Positions 10,466 through 24,000 of a DNA stretch of 64,000 nt are shown here, piece by piece. The stretch comes from Isoetes taiwanensis. Its lineage: Eukaryota; Streptophyta; Lycopodiopsida; Isoetales; Isoetaceae. Every line of letters starts with the position of its first letter. Within the stretch, counting starts at the first letter, position 1. The DNA is taken from contig JAJEKV010000030.1 of NCBI GenBank assembly GCA_021234155.1, positions 1 through 64,000 on the forward strand. Direction: 5' to 3'. Below the pieces are notes generated by a model that had not been told where the DNA came from, ran no database searches, and saw only the letters and a list, made by a program, of their open reading frames with translations. Made by a program: the position numbers and the translations under genes.

Positions 10466-13189
10466 GATTACATACCCGGCGCCTGCGGAGCCAAGTCGTC
10501 TTTGTCTCCCGCGGGAGCTCTAGAATCGTCGATTTTCATTTTGAGCCTTGATTTTTGTCTGGAACCGGTGTTCTCGTGATGAAGAGGTGAGAGCGCTTGG
10601 CCGTAGGGAAATGGCGCCGTAAAACACTAAAAAAGAGGTCAGGGTGTTTGGTTAAGTATTTGCCAGGCGCCGGCGCTAGGTCAAGCCGGCGCTAAGATCG
10701 AAACGAAAAAAACAAATGAAGTCCTCCCCGAAAACAACGGTGGCATAACTACTTTGGCATTTGGTCGCTCGCTGTACCACATGCGCCAATTGTTAGGACC
10801 ACGGCCCAGCCCCATGCCCGCCAACCCATGCTCGCACACTATACGGGTGGCGTCTAAACGCTTCATGCACGCCCATGCGAGTGGTCTGGGGCGCATGCCA
10901 CGCCCAAATTTGAACTTTCAAATTCGAATATTTCAGCCCTTCCTCGTAGCCCAAATTTGAACGCAAATTCAAAATCCGCCCGTAATTTGAAAACTGCCAC
11001 CTGTGCATTTGACATAAAATTCAAAATTCCTTATAAATTGAAATTTGACCGCCACCGTTTAAATTTTGAATCGGCCCGCTTTTAAAATTGTATTTTGCAT
11101 TTTAGCTCCCTTTTTCGTGTCGTGTTCCCACTTTACTCATAATGGTTTACGTCGCGAGGATTTAAAGCGATCTTGACGTTTTTGGGTACGCGGTTCACGG
11201 TTTCGAATCCGCTTTTGCTGCGTCTCATTTACCGCTTCGCGATAAGGGCGCTTCTTTCTCTGCCTGGCAGAACTTTGCAAAGCGCGATGCGTCTTTGTCA
11301 GTGCTTTCTTCTTGGCCACGAAATCCTGTGATTATTAGGCCACAGAATCCCATCAGGTGATTCTGACGCCTTTCTTCTTGGCCTTCAGTTCTCTGCAAAT
11401 TCATCTCTTTGGGGATCGCCTTTTTTCCTATTCCATCACCGCCCTACATACCACTATGGATCTATCTAATATCAAGTAAGTCCACCATTTAGTAGGAATT
11501 ATGTTCTAATGCTTTGCCATGTGTATAAGCGTGTTCAAATGTCGATATATTCACCGCTAGGACACTAAGAACCTTGGTTTCAATTGCAAAGGATTGGCAT
11601 GGAGTGCCCACGTCATGTATACTGCTCTTATTGGACACATACACAATAGAATGGGAGAATGCATAACATAGGCACCTCGTGTAGATTTTGTGATGGAGTT
11701 AAGCCAAATGCGCCCATGGCACCCACTTGGATCAAATGATTGGTGCCCATTACTGTTAACCATACCACTAAAATGATGTATTGGTAAATGGCATAGCGCC
11801 ATTCGATTGAAAATGGTGCACGGTCGAAATGGTGTAAGTTTGGAGCAAATAGAGCCATGGCTTTATTTTATCGAAATGGTGATTTCTTAGTCAAATGGCC
11901 ATGGCTTCATTTGTTCCAAAGTCACACCTATGAATTTGTCATAGGCACGAGAGAGCAAAGAAGTGAAAGTGGAGAAATGGACCCATCAACACAACTACAA
12001 AATGGCTAATAGATATTGAAGGGACAACCTGAGACAACCTGTAATAGGAGGAGGAAGATGAAACAAAAAAGCAAAGGCATGAAATTGAATAATACAAATG
12101 ACATAGGTTGATAAAAATGGACAAAACGAAGAAATATGGGCATCAACGAAATAAAGATAAGGATGAATAGAACAAAAGGAAAAACATATAAATATCAATA
12201 GGGACCAAAAAGTCAGTTGGAGGGAATCAAGAGTCATGAATCAAAAAAGGGACTAAAAAGAAGCGGACTAGCTAAACCGGCCTATAGAAGGCGACAATGT
12301 CCAAAAGATTGTCATGATATGGAACAAAGGGAGAGAAAAGTGACTAAAGTGAAGCGGGGAGAAAGTAGAACAGGGAAAACAATGTACAAAAGAACACTAT
12401 GTGCAGAGTGTAGAACCCAAGAAAGGACAAAAAAGAATTCAAGTAGAAGGTTTAGGAATGCACCAGGATGGGACTATGACTGACGACATCCATAGGCTAT
12501 AAAAAAAAATGCAAGTATTCAAAGTAACAATGATGTGCGTAAAAACCATCCCTATGTGGGCATGTGTAACACAAACTAGAGAGAGCACACATAAGCACCT
12601 ACTGCATATCATATTGATCAAAGGTATCAACTGAAATAACGACTATAAATTAAAAACAAACACCTAGAACAAATCAAACCGGATGCGATTACACAAACAA
12701 GAAATGTGCAAATACATCTTCTTTTTATTTTTGTAAGGTGTTGGGGATGTGCTGTAGCGGCCGCATGGACCGCTTGATCACGGTGTTCCCTTTTCCTATG
12801 GGGCGGCTAACCCGACGCTTAACGCGCTATTCCATAGAAATTTCAAATTTTCTTCAGCCTCCCATTTACCTGGCCCGGTTGAGAGGATTCACTCTCCTCC
12901 TCCAACTCTCATTATTAGCCTCTTGCTTCCCATGATTTCCTTTCAAGGTTTAAAATGGAAGAGCGAAACAGATTTTATCATTTTGAAGGCGATTTAAAGA
13001 AAGGAGGTGTCGTTAAACGGGTATGACCCGTGTACCTTATCCTATGCATTTATCCGGTGTTGGTTGCATTGAGAGACAATATCAATTCGAGGTATTAATC
13101 CTTGGAGTTTAAATCGCAAAAGAGCTAGAGCAACCGTATATAGCAGGCGCATAGGATCGGGCTAGCAAACAAATGCGCCTAAGCAAACA
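10466..13189. other. No gene recognised; AT-rich AAATTTGAA sub-region
   Basis: 10905-11110 is built of many AAATTTGAA/TTCAAATTT words in both orientations. The rest, including 11560-11900 with GCCATGGC-type words like those of the ~60 bp array, gives no supportable gene. Several 60-90 codon frames occur without any domain I know. Confidence 0.4.
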
Positions 13190-13315
13190 GGTATATCCAA
13201 GGCTAAAAAAAATTCCTTTTGCATTTTGGGGTTAATCCGCCATGGCCAAGTCGCCCAAGCAAACGGTATATATCAAGGGCTAAAAATTCCTTTGCATTTT
13301 GGGGTTAATGTTATG
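13175..13315 (+). repeat. Short direct duplication (~70 bp)
   Basis: AAGCAAAC..GTATAT, then AAGG(G)CTAAAAATTCC and TTTGCATTTTGGGGTTAAT, occurs twice in succession. TTTGCATTTTGCGTTAATCGGCGATGGC near 18020 in Helitron I resembles the end of this unit plus its GTTAATCCGCCATGGC continuation. This suggests a diverged relative of that Helitron here. Confidence 0.55.
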
Positions 13316-16300
13316 GCATTTTAAAAATCTCGGCTTTTTTGTCCTAGCCCTAAGATGACAAAAGAATAGCGATTATTCAATGAATTTGGTTGTTATCTTG
13401 AGTTTTGATCACATTTTCTTTGGAAACAAAGCGGTCGCGGCAAATCCGGTCATGTGGCATCGGTTCTTTGGCTAGATGGCCAGCTTGCTTGAATCTTCGT
13501 TCGTCTTGATTAAGAGGTCGCCGGAGCAAAAAGCCAATGATCACAATGAAGCGAAATGGGTGACATACCCATATTTGACATTCCGGCCAGGCCGAGAAGC
13601 AGATGGTGGCTGAGGCAAATGGATCGGTTAATGGTAGAGGCTATGGCGGGGGTTCCCCTCGCCTTTCATCATTTTTTTGTTAATCGGTTTACCTATTAAG
13701 AGGAAGCACACCAATCTCCTAATCCTTCCCATTTCAATTTTTTTTGTCCGTCTTCTACTTTTTCTTTTTTTGCTTCATCCATCCATTTTAGTTTTTCTAA
13801 TGAGTAATAGCAAGAGGATCCGTGCTACTACTCCATTCTACTCCATTCGGAGTGTATTACGAAGTTTCTATTCTCGCATGATTTCTATTTCTTGATGCAT
13901 TTGTCTCACTACCATGATTCAAATATCGGGATTCAGCTTTACGCTCGCAATCATCCTTACGAGTTTTCGGACTTAACTCATCCTATATGAAGCTTTCTTT
14001 TGAATAAACATCACGAATGCTTTGATCATGTATAAATTTGTTTGTAGCAAAACCCGGATAGCGGTGGAGCTTGATTCGACCACGAGTAATTTTTCATTTT
14101 CCTTTGGGTTGATTCTTCTGTAAATTATTGCCTTCTCTTAACCCGTCTACTTTTTTTTTTTTTCGGGCACGAAAAACGAGGATACAAAAGGAACACAAGG
14201 AACACGTTTACAAACAGATGGATAGGTTGCATGTTTTATATTTTTTATTTGTCCATTTTTTTCTTTCTACGATCGTTTGTGTAATTAGATATAGGGCTTA
14301 TTGAGAGAGTATGTGACATGAAGATCCGGTTGATGCAAGGCATTGCCTCTTTGCGGGGAGTACTTGATTTTATTATCGGTGTAGATCTACAAATTCCGAG
14401 AACAGTTTAGGGAATAGAAGTTTGAGGCTATGAAAAGCGTCTAGGTAACTCTCTGCTTGGGATGCCACCGCGCGAAGTTTTGTTTTCCCTCGGGCTCACC
14501 TTCTATTTTGCGGCTTGAAGTATTATTATTTGTAGTAAGTGAATTGACAAAAAGTATTAGGCTATGAAAATCAACGTTAAAAAACTGAGGTAAATCAACC
14601 GGATGCATGCTCTCTTTTCTTCGGCATTTTTTGGCTATTTTGTTTTTGAGGGTCTTCCAGTGTGTTACTGCTTCTAGACTTTTCATTTGCATATAGAAGT
14701 CTTCAGCGTCAGTATGCTTCCAAATGTGTGCTGTTTCAAACGAGTTCTTCAACCCTTTCTCTCGCTTGAAAGAAAAGTATGGTAAATGTAATAGAAGATG
14801 TTTTCGTGTCTTACTAGATCAATGCTAGCTCCACATATTGTAATCCTCGTAAAAAACATGATTGTTTACATAAGATTTAAAGTCTAAACATAATCTAAGA
14901 TCATATCAATTTACATGTCATCCTTTTTCACCATCTTTTCCATCATTCGGCGCCCAAAGGCTTAGGATTCTAAGATTTTAAGACCTTGCTAGCGAATCCG
15001 ACCTCTCAGACCCTCTGGCTGAGATCTTAGAGTTCATAACTACTTTGTTCACATCTCTAATAAGGTTATATTCTATGTATTTACTTGCTAAATCTATGCA
15101 TGTGACCCCTTTTGATTCACATTTACTATTTTCTTTGATTTTTGTAAGTTTATTGTGTGTATTTTAACTCTGTTCAAGACAAACCCTTTTGCCGAGAGAC
15201 ATGGTTTGCTTGGAGGGTTGGGGAAAATATGGCCTCTAGATGCGGTTTATGTGGGAAGAACATAAAAATGATGACATAATTGTAATATGAGGTCCCCATG
15301 GTGGTGAAACATGGATTGCATGCAATTGCATGATGGTTCAAAATTGATGTGGTTCAAAAAAAACGCTTGCTCTCCCGGGAGTTAAGCAATCATGCCCAGA
15401 TTAATATAACCATCTATTACTCGGAGGCAATAGATTTTGCACCCATTTTTTGAAATTTCCTTACATAAAACTCCTTTGGTAGAGTTTATGCAAATTAACC
15501 GTTGTAGATCAGCAGCTCGGCAAGTTACTTTTATTCTTTTCGCTTGAGCTGATTCAAAAGATCTAAGTTCTAAATTTCAACTCACCTCTTCAATTTGGGC
15601 GCGTGCAACTAGGGACGATCCATCGAGGATGAAGCGAGCAAGAAGGCCAACATTGCGATCATAACCGATCGTTTGCCTTGGATCCAAGTGCGGAGAGATA
15701 TAGCCTGCTTTTTCAATGGAAGAACACCCGAAATGTCCATCCGGACTTCTTGAAATGGCGATAGGGTATGGAGAATGGGCGCACTCAAGCATTGCATTAA
15801 CTATACCCAACTAGCATTGACTATTTTCTATCCTTTAATGTTTTAGACATAAACCGATCTTGCTTTTGCATAGGATTCTCAAAGCGCTTCCCATTATCTC
15901 AAATATGGAGATATTCTTTACATGGCGGTCGTTAGACATGGTTCCGTCTTTAACCTAACTTGAGTATGATTGTATGAGTACGATTTTGTAACTGCAACTT
16001 TTTCTTAGAATAGAATTTGCAGAGATGAATTTAGGTTCGGTTGTCATTTCTTGGAATATTAACGAGGTCCTTTCTTAGCAGATGATCCAATGTTGTAATT
16101 TGGCATGGAGATCTTAACTACAAAGTTGAAGGCGACATAAGACATGTCTTCAACATGATTAGATATAATCTAGAAAAGGTACTCAATCCATTAAATTCTT
16201 GAGCTTTTTTTAGGATCAATATCTACTTGATTTTTCGTTTCGATATCCTTATCGTGGGATTAAATCTAGCATGTTACTGTTTTTTTGTTCCAAATCTTGA

Positions 16301-17216
16301 TTTTTGTTGTTTCCATTCTTTTTTTTGGCTTCATTACATATTATATGCATTATTTAATCGAAGTGTGCAATGACTAAGCTATTAGAGTTGATGCTTTGTC
16401 TAATAACGTTTGTACCATGTAATTGCCTTCTCTCTGTTGATTGATTCATTGTCCATCTATCTAGAAGAGTATTTTAGTATCACGATGTCATGTGGATTTG
16501 ATTGCACTTCTTTCAAAGAAGTACGTGTTGGCATCATCTTGCATCTTGCATGCAAACTCATCTCCCCATATACGTAGTACCAATCCAAGAAAATGTTCTA
16601 AAAGTTGTGAAACAAAACATTATGGAACATATTACATGGTCATTGAACTATATACTTGAATTACGCATGCCATTACTTCTATATCCGGTTTGTTCTATCT
16701 ATGCATTCCATTATATCTATACAAAATATGATGTCAAATGTTATCGAATTTATAACGGAACTCCTTTTCCACATTGTTTTATTAAGGTAAACATCTCAAA
16801 GCTATGAATTAAATGTATCTCTTATAATGCCCAACCTCTTTAACTTTCTATTGCACCTACAAAATCAATAACTCTACATATTCAACATGCCCTCAACTAA
16901 TGCCTGGTTAGGTCGCATCGTCATGAACTATTGTCAGAAACTTCCATACCTGTCATCCTCGCAAATGAGCTTCATATTGAGTCGATAGACGTTCCTAAGG
17001 TTCTTTGAGATAAGTTCTTTATGATGTAGATCCATTGAGGCTGGCGGACATAAACTCTATAGTTTCAAATTGTATAAATTTGTATTTGTATGTAGACCCA
17101 ATATATTTTTAAAGATTTTGTTGAAGGCGATTTGTCGATAAAATTGGCAATTGTTAGACCAAGAACTAAACAGTTTCAGAAAAGTTACTTTATATTTTTG
17201 TGTAAGTTACTTCATA
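13316..17216. other. Unassigned, with diverged Helitron-like relics
   Basis: Near 13740-13860 the CCTTCCCATTTCA and CTACTCCATTCGGAGT words resemble 17690-17800 of Helitron I. Near 14505-14610, GGCTTGAAGT.TTATT, then AAGTATTAGGCTATGA and GAGGTAAATC resemble 21848-21925 of Helitron II. No termini were found. A minus-strand frame of 77 codons at 15577-15810 is unrecognised. The last base before Helitron I (17216) is A, as expected for a Helitron target. Confidence 0.4.
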
Positions 17217-20200
17217 TCTACTTACTTAAAAAGTTTCTTGGGGTCTTTGCTGATTTTTTTCCGGCGTTACATTTACCAGAAAATGGATTTCCGGCCAAAA
17301 ACATGTATTTTCCGGCGCTCTTTCCTTTTACGCTAGGTTCGAGCCGTTTCTTGGCGGTAACGCCTTCGCCCGGATATTTTTCTGCCGCAAAGCCTGACCT
17401 GGGCTTAAACCTCTGTTCGCCATTCCGTCCATATACATCCTCCTCTATTGGATATCCCGTCACCATAGCCAAGCTCCGCCGCAATCCTTGACCCGCAGAA
17501 ACTGGTGATTTGAAAGCTCAAGGGAGGTTTTTTCTAATAGGGCCTTTGTTGATGGCAAGGTTGCAAAACGGGCATATTCGATTTTTATTCAAGTTAAGGC
17601 TTCAAGTTTTTTTTTATTCAATGTTTAGGATTACGAGATTCGAGTCTGCCGACAACAATTTTTTGCTTTCGGTTTCCTCTATACTCCTTCCCATTTCATT
17701 TTTTTTCAGTTTGACATCCCCTTTTTCTTTTTTTCCTTCATCATTGCTAACTCTATTCCACTCCATTCCGAGTACAACTCTATTCCACTCCATTCCGGTA
17801 CAAGCCTTTCCTTATGTCCACAAAGCGACTCACTTGGTTGTCTTCATTTCTTGGTTTTGCACGTGCACTCTTTTCATCCCGGAAGGTTTTCACAAGATCT
17901 CAAAAGTGTGCTTGGATTTGGTGGCCGGTCGCGGTCTGCGGGTTAGGTATTTTTCTCCGGTTCATTGTTCTTTGTTGAGTTGGTGTTGAGTTGGTGAAAC
18001 AACAGTACAATTCTTTCTTTGCATTTTGCGTTAATCGGCGATGGCAATACTTAAACAGGCATTCGAACACGAGGGATTCATCACTCTAACTTATGTGTTT
18101 GTGTAGAAGCGAGATATCGCTGAAGCAAAACTTTCCACATATAAGCAAAGGAGGCAAAGAGTCGTTGAAGTTTAAAGTGCATTTGGAAAACGGGATACCC
18201 ATCCCTTATATTACGCCCGCGAGGGGTTTGTGCTTTTCACGTTTTGCGCGGATGATGAGCTTGAAACAAGGTACATTTTTTTCCTTTTTACGGGCGTTTA
18301 TAGGTCGTGACAAGGCTTAGGTTACGTGATTAGCTTCACCTTGCATGCCGCTTTACATTTTGCAATTTCAAATGCTTGCTTCAAATATGATGATGTAATT
18401 GTCCTTTTTGAATCAAAGAAAGGAGTTGAATTCGCCGAAGCCGAGGAGTCGTGAAGCAAAGGAATCTTAAGGTAAACTCTTTCCTTCTTTACGAAAAGCA
18501 GGTTGTTTTTTAGCGAGAACACATTTCCTTTTTTCTATCGCGCTCTGCTTTCGGGTACCATGCAACAAAGTTTTCGTTGCCAAAATACCTTTGGATTTGG
18601 TAAGCCTTCGCTATTGCAAAAGCAAAGCTCCCGTGATTATACACATTGGGCCTTCTTCACCTCAGTGGTTCTTCACTTCCCATAGGTATTACAAACTTGC
18701 AACACACACCAAAAAACCATATGGTCTTCTTGCCCGATTCTTTGAGTTCATAACTGGACACATCGGACAACTAAGGTACATACCACTAAGGTTACGCTAA
18801 TGCAACTATTTTTCCTTAAGTGTTTGTTCTCGCCTGCACAATAGCAAAAATTCTTGAGACCTCGGTTATGTGGTTATGTAGGTGATTTTTGAAAGCGTTG
18901 TTATCTTGATAATTCATTAGATAACATTTAGACTCATCATTTTTAGCTTCATTAAATGTGTGCAAATATTTAGATTTTCCTTTATTGATTGATTCCTTTT
19001 GACATGTTCATAGTTTGTTATTCATAATTACCGTTTGCAAGAGTACATATGCTAGAGGCAGATTTGCCAACACATGTTCACAAACAATGTAAACAATGTT
19101 TTATACTATCCAAGGCATTTCCAAAATATATGTCACCTAACCGATGCAAGGTTATTTTTTACATCTTGGCAAGATTAAAGTGGCAAAACCAGCATAGATT
19201 GTTTAATAAGGCGTTTTTAGCTCAACTACCATTTTACGAAGACAATGATCGAGGTGTGCTCCAAGTTTGTTCGGGAGGAGCATAAAGAAGGAAGACGCTC
19301 CATTTGATTTTTTTATTCTTGCTATTTGCCACATATCCAAAAATCCAGTGCGAATCATTTTACTCACAATGCCTTCATTTAATAAAAATTCCATGTTTCT
19401 CTCATTTTTTTTTTCTCTTTGCAAGACAAATAATTATGTAGAGGTGTTAACACTGTTCAATAGTGCATTTGCTTTCTAACAAAATGCATATCCGGGTTGT
19501 AATAATATTTTAGAGACCTGGTGTGCGACTTACAATTTGAGGTCAACATCTTCTATTAGATGTGATGGTGCATGAATGTGACTTAGATGATGCAATCGAT
19601 CTACATTTTTGCCGAGCTTAAGACCTTAATGTGTACCGTGAATTGAGAGCGTTAGCATGCCACAGCAGACTGGGTCATGGGTGTCATAGAAGGTGGAAAT
19701 AGACCCACAAAGAAATGGCCAAAGTAATAATTGGCTTTTGCATAATGAAAAGAGCAAGGAAATACTACCAAATTATGCTTATTAATTCAGAAATAAATAT
19801 AGCAACATGCACAAAAAAATGCAAATTAGATGCAAACATCTTTGGTAATATGAGTTAAATTAGAGGAACAAAATCAAAAGCACACCTTATAGGAAAAACA
19901 GTAGTGACAAATAAGAGAGTTGTACTCTTAGCCATATAACACTACGAGCCTCAAGAAAAAAATGTGGCAATTGAGAGGTTGTATTCAATGTGCTAATTTT
20001 CAAAAACACCATGAGAAATGGCTTAAGAAGAGACGTCACAAATCGATGGTATATAAACACATGTGCTAGAGTTTATATTGGATGAAACTATTCTCACTCT
20101 ATCTATCTACAAACACATGTACTAGGGTGAAACTATAGTCACTCGCTCCAACTAATGCACGACAACTAAAGCACATGAACCAACCTTTGTATGGCATTTT

Positions 20201-21091
20201 AAGAATAACATTTGAGGATCATATTTCCTACTTAAAAGAAAGGTTTCTTTGCCTCCCATATTCCAGGCTCTCTACTGGAACGTGTCTTTTAATTGTTAGA
20301 ATTCAATACATTGAGATACTGTTGGTAGACAATTTCCACAATATATAGCAAGGCAAATAGCATCCAACACCAAATTTTGTCGTTTTAACAACATCCGATA
20401 TTTCACATGTTTTTCGAGAAGAATAAGGCAAGTAAAAACACACAAACTCCAACTTTCGAGGCGAGAATGAGGGGCACACTTTTAGCACGACATGGTGAGC
20501 TCCTCTATTTTCATGCTTGCTACACCATGCACATGAGCATGGCATTGTCATTCCCAATCATACCATGACCCAAGAGCGTATATGACAAAACACTGGAGAC
20601 GTGATAACTCTTGACACCCTTTAGGCATTTGGCGATATGGCGACCAAAGACATACCACGGGACCAAAATCTGTTAATACATTGACGACAATGTAATTAGA
20701 CAATTTCAATAACAAAAATAATGACAAAATCAAATAAAATCTATTTTTGTCAATATCCGTTTGTTGAAGTTGCGCATATGGGCGCGCGGTTGAATAAAAA
20801 CACATGCCAGGCGTTCGCACGGCAAGAACGCCTTGGATAGTTTGCCAACTTTATCATTATAAAGCATTGTTTTCTCTACTGATATCCATAAACGGAAAGT
20901 TATTACATTGATGGTACTGCTATTACGTAATTTCAGTAATAAAAAATGACTACAAAGGTAATACTGTCCATTCTTAGCAATATCAACATGCGGCGATGTC
21001 GGAAGTTTCACATATGGACGTTAAAATTAAAGACCGGGTAAAAATACACCTAAGGACATTAGCCCGGCAATGCCGGGCACACGTTTACTAG
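17217..21091 (+). mobile_element. Helitron I (3,875 bp), non-autonomous
   Basis: The 5' end is TCTACTTACTTAAAAAG, preceded by A. The 3' end is hairpin GCCCGGC-AAT-GCCGGGC (21062-21078), nine bases, then CTAG (21088-21091). These are the hallmarks of Helitrons, which insert between A and T without target duplication. The interior looks like captured gene pieces with splice-like borders (for example VHLENGIPIP near 18180-18210, ending in a GT donor-like site), but I cannot name the donor. No HUH Rep or helicase motif is seen. The 5' 2,251 bases recur inverted at 24662-26912 and the 3' part recurs directly at 31881-33497. A second, degenerate 3'-end-like motif lies at about 20755-20830. Confidence 0.85.
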
Positions 21092-24000
21092 TCTACTTAC
21101 TTAAAATGTGACTTTCCGGCAGTGCTAACGCCGGCGCTTACGCTTTTTCCGGCAATGTTACGCTTTTTCCGGCGAGTTTCTTCATGTTTCATTTTTTGTG
21201 TTATCGTATTTCTTTTCCGGCTGAGGAAGCACTCGGGTTAGGGTTTTCAGTATGCTTCCTTCTATTCTGTTCTTTCCAGTTTGCATAACGCATGCTGCTC
21301 TATTGCCTTTTTTTTTCACTCAGAGCATTGATCGTACTAGCAAAATGGCTGGCTCTGAGCAATCATGCCCGAGGCAAATCCGCCCGTTTTTGTAGTGCAG
21401 ACGTCTTTTTTGCCCAGCGCAGATTATCCGTCTCCTTCATTCCATAGCCAGCTCGGAGCTCCGACACACATTTACATAGAAGCATAAACTGTTTGTGCCC
21501 AGTGCAAGGAAGCATAAACTGAAAGCAAAATGAAAAAGATGGCAAGCAAGTGGATTCCAGCGGTTGGATTTTCTTAATATGGCCGGATTTCAGTAGAAGG
21601 AATGAGCAAATTCCACCATTTTGTTGTAGGTGATGATTTTTCTTTTTCTGTATCTCATTTTTCTCCTTCCGGCTCCTTATCTGGAGCTTGAAGCATATGA
21701 TTTACTTATCTGTTTCTATTTTTTGCAGCATCCCTTTCTACTTTTGCAGCTTCAAAAGCGAGTTTGGCAGAGTACGAAAAATGTCCAGGTAAATTTTTTC
21801 TTCATATGCATCCTCTGTTTTACATTACTTATCTGCTTCTATTTTTGCAGCTTGAAGTGTTATTTCCAGTAAACGAGTTCGGCAAGAAGTATTAGGCTAT
21901 GAGAATACGAAAAACGTTGAGGTAAATCCTTCAGATGCATCCTCTGCTTCTGGGTGGTGGCCATTCCATGCAATCAGGTTTTCTTCATCCTTTTATGATT
22001 TGTGCAATCAGGTTTTTTTCATCCTTTTATTTTTTTAACGATTCTTGCATGCTAACAGGTTTGTAGCCATATTTTGTAGGCTCTAGAGGAGTTGTGGCAA
22101 CGAACAAACAACATGTGATATGTTCGCTTTTGAAGAATCTACTATTCTGCCAAGCCATTTGAATGACATATCTACTTCCAAGCAATCACATTTTCTGCCT
22201 CTAAAGGTTACTCATATTTTTCTCTCATTTTTTTTTGACACGTTTTTGTTAGCCTATCTTTATTCTAATATTTGCATAGTTTGTTATTCATACAGTCATT
22301 AACAAACAGTCTGGGACAAGGACTTCAAAGAGGACATTGGCCTTTCTCATGTTCAGTCTGTATATTCTGGTCTGGCTACTAGCATGTCTATGAACAACGT
22401 ATATACAAATTGCTGCAGTATTGTTGTTTAAGGGATTTCAAGGCATTCGCAAAATATACGCCGCTAACTAATGCAAAGATTATTTTCTGTACTAAGGATT
22501 GAAGTGGCAAAGCCAGGTATATAGCATTTAATTTATCTCCAGAATAGGCTTTTAATGCATTTATCATGTTTGTTAGAATAAGTTGTTGGCTGAATTACCA
22601 TTTTATAGTAAAAACATATTTACACTATAATTACAGTGGCAACGATCAGAACAAAATTTGAAGACACATATATGTTCAAATTTGGGTTATACGCACTTCT
22701 ACCAAAGGAGCACATTATGCTCCTTTGGTCAGCTATGCTTTGAAACATTTGGATCATTGCATGTTTATTGCATGTTTCTTTCTGGCTTCTGTTATTGTTA
22801 TATATATACTCTCTATCCTATACTCATCTTTGTGCTATGCAAAACTAGGCCAACATCAAGTTCTAATTTATCCCATGTTCCTTGCTTGCTTCTATTTTTG
22901 TTAGTATACTCTATCCTAACGATTGCTCATGATCTCTTCAGGTATAGACCCCTCATATATAAGGGTAAGAAGGTGCATGCATGAGAAGAATTACATCTTT
23001 TCCACAAATCTATTTGCTTCTGGAAGAATCCCAGAATTTGACATTTGCAAACTGGCTCATGGTTAGAATATTCCAGGTTTACTTCTTCTTCTATTTCTCA
23101 ATATAGGACATTTATTTGCTCTGTATTGCCATCGATTCATTCTGGATTTTGTGTCTTTTCATATTGTATAAGATTAACTATGATCTATTTTCATATTTTT
23201 GGGTTGTTTAGATCGTTCATCATATTAAGGAGCTGTATCATAGCAGGTTGAACACCGTCATTTGAGACAAAATTATTGTTCCCAGTATCTGCATTCAGCG
23301 GATCTAATCTGCATGTTCGACAAGTATAACCTCTTGCTTTTTTTATTTTTCACACCCTAAATTTAAATTTACAGGTTAACATTATCTGCAGAAGCCAACA
23401 TATCTGCTTAGAAAACCCTCTTATCTTCAGATCTTGCATAAGCCATATTTAGGCGAGAATTCCATATCGGTATAACAGCTCCATCCATAAGCTGCCATCT
23501 TTAGTATTCCAAGCATCTAGCTGTAACCTGCAACAGCCGTTTAAGAAAGAGACCATATTTATATCCTGGAGTTGACTTATCTAAGTGATTTTACTGCACT
23601 TCTTACTTCAGATATGCCCTGAATGTGGCATGCAATTTTCAGAATAAAGGAATGTTATTTTTTCGATCTTAGCTTCTCTATTTCTGCAGGAGGAAATGTT
23701 GGGCACTTTGGTAATTCGATTTCATATTTGGCTGACAAGTATAAGGTATATGCTATTGAAAAGCATTTTCTTTGAGTTCTAATATTCAAGGTTCCTGTGT
23801 TACAATGGTTTAATCTGCAGGGGTATAGATATTTGTGTCAAGGTTTTACTCCATATATTTATTTCTGCATTTGCATCAGAGGAAGGATGTGATGTTTACC
23901 TTTCTCATATGTGCAATTAGTTCCATATCCCTTTGCTCATTTATGTTTCCTTTTCTAATGTAGTTTTCAGCTGCGAATGTTTCTACTTATTGGAGTTAAC

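Noticed and set aside
15577-15810. 77-codon minus-strand frame as a possible exon
   Set aside because: Unbroken, but no recognisable motif and no convincing splice borders; left unannotated.
17132-18320. Captured B3-type or other DNA-binding domain in Helitron I (VHLENGIPIP and FFVAKIPLDLVS stretches)
   Set aside because: The resemblance is too weak and the order of conserved positions does not fit; cargo left unnamed.
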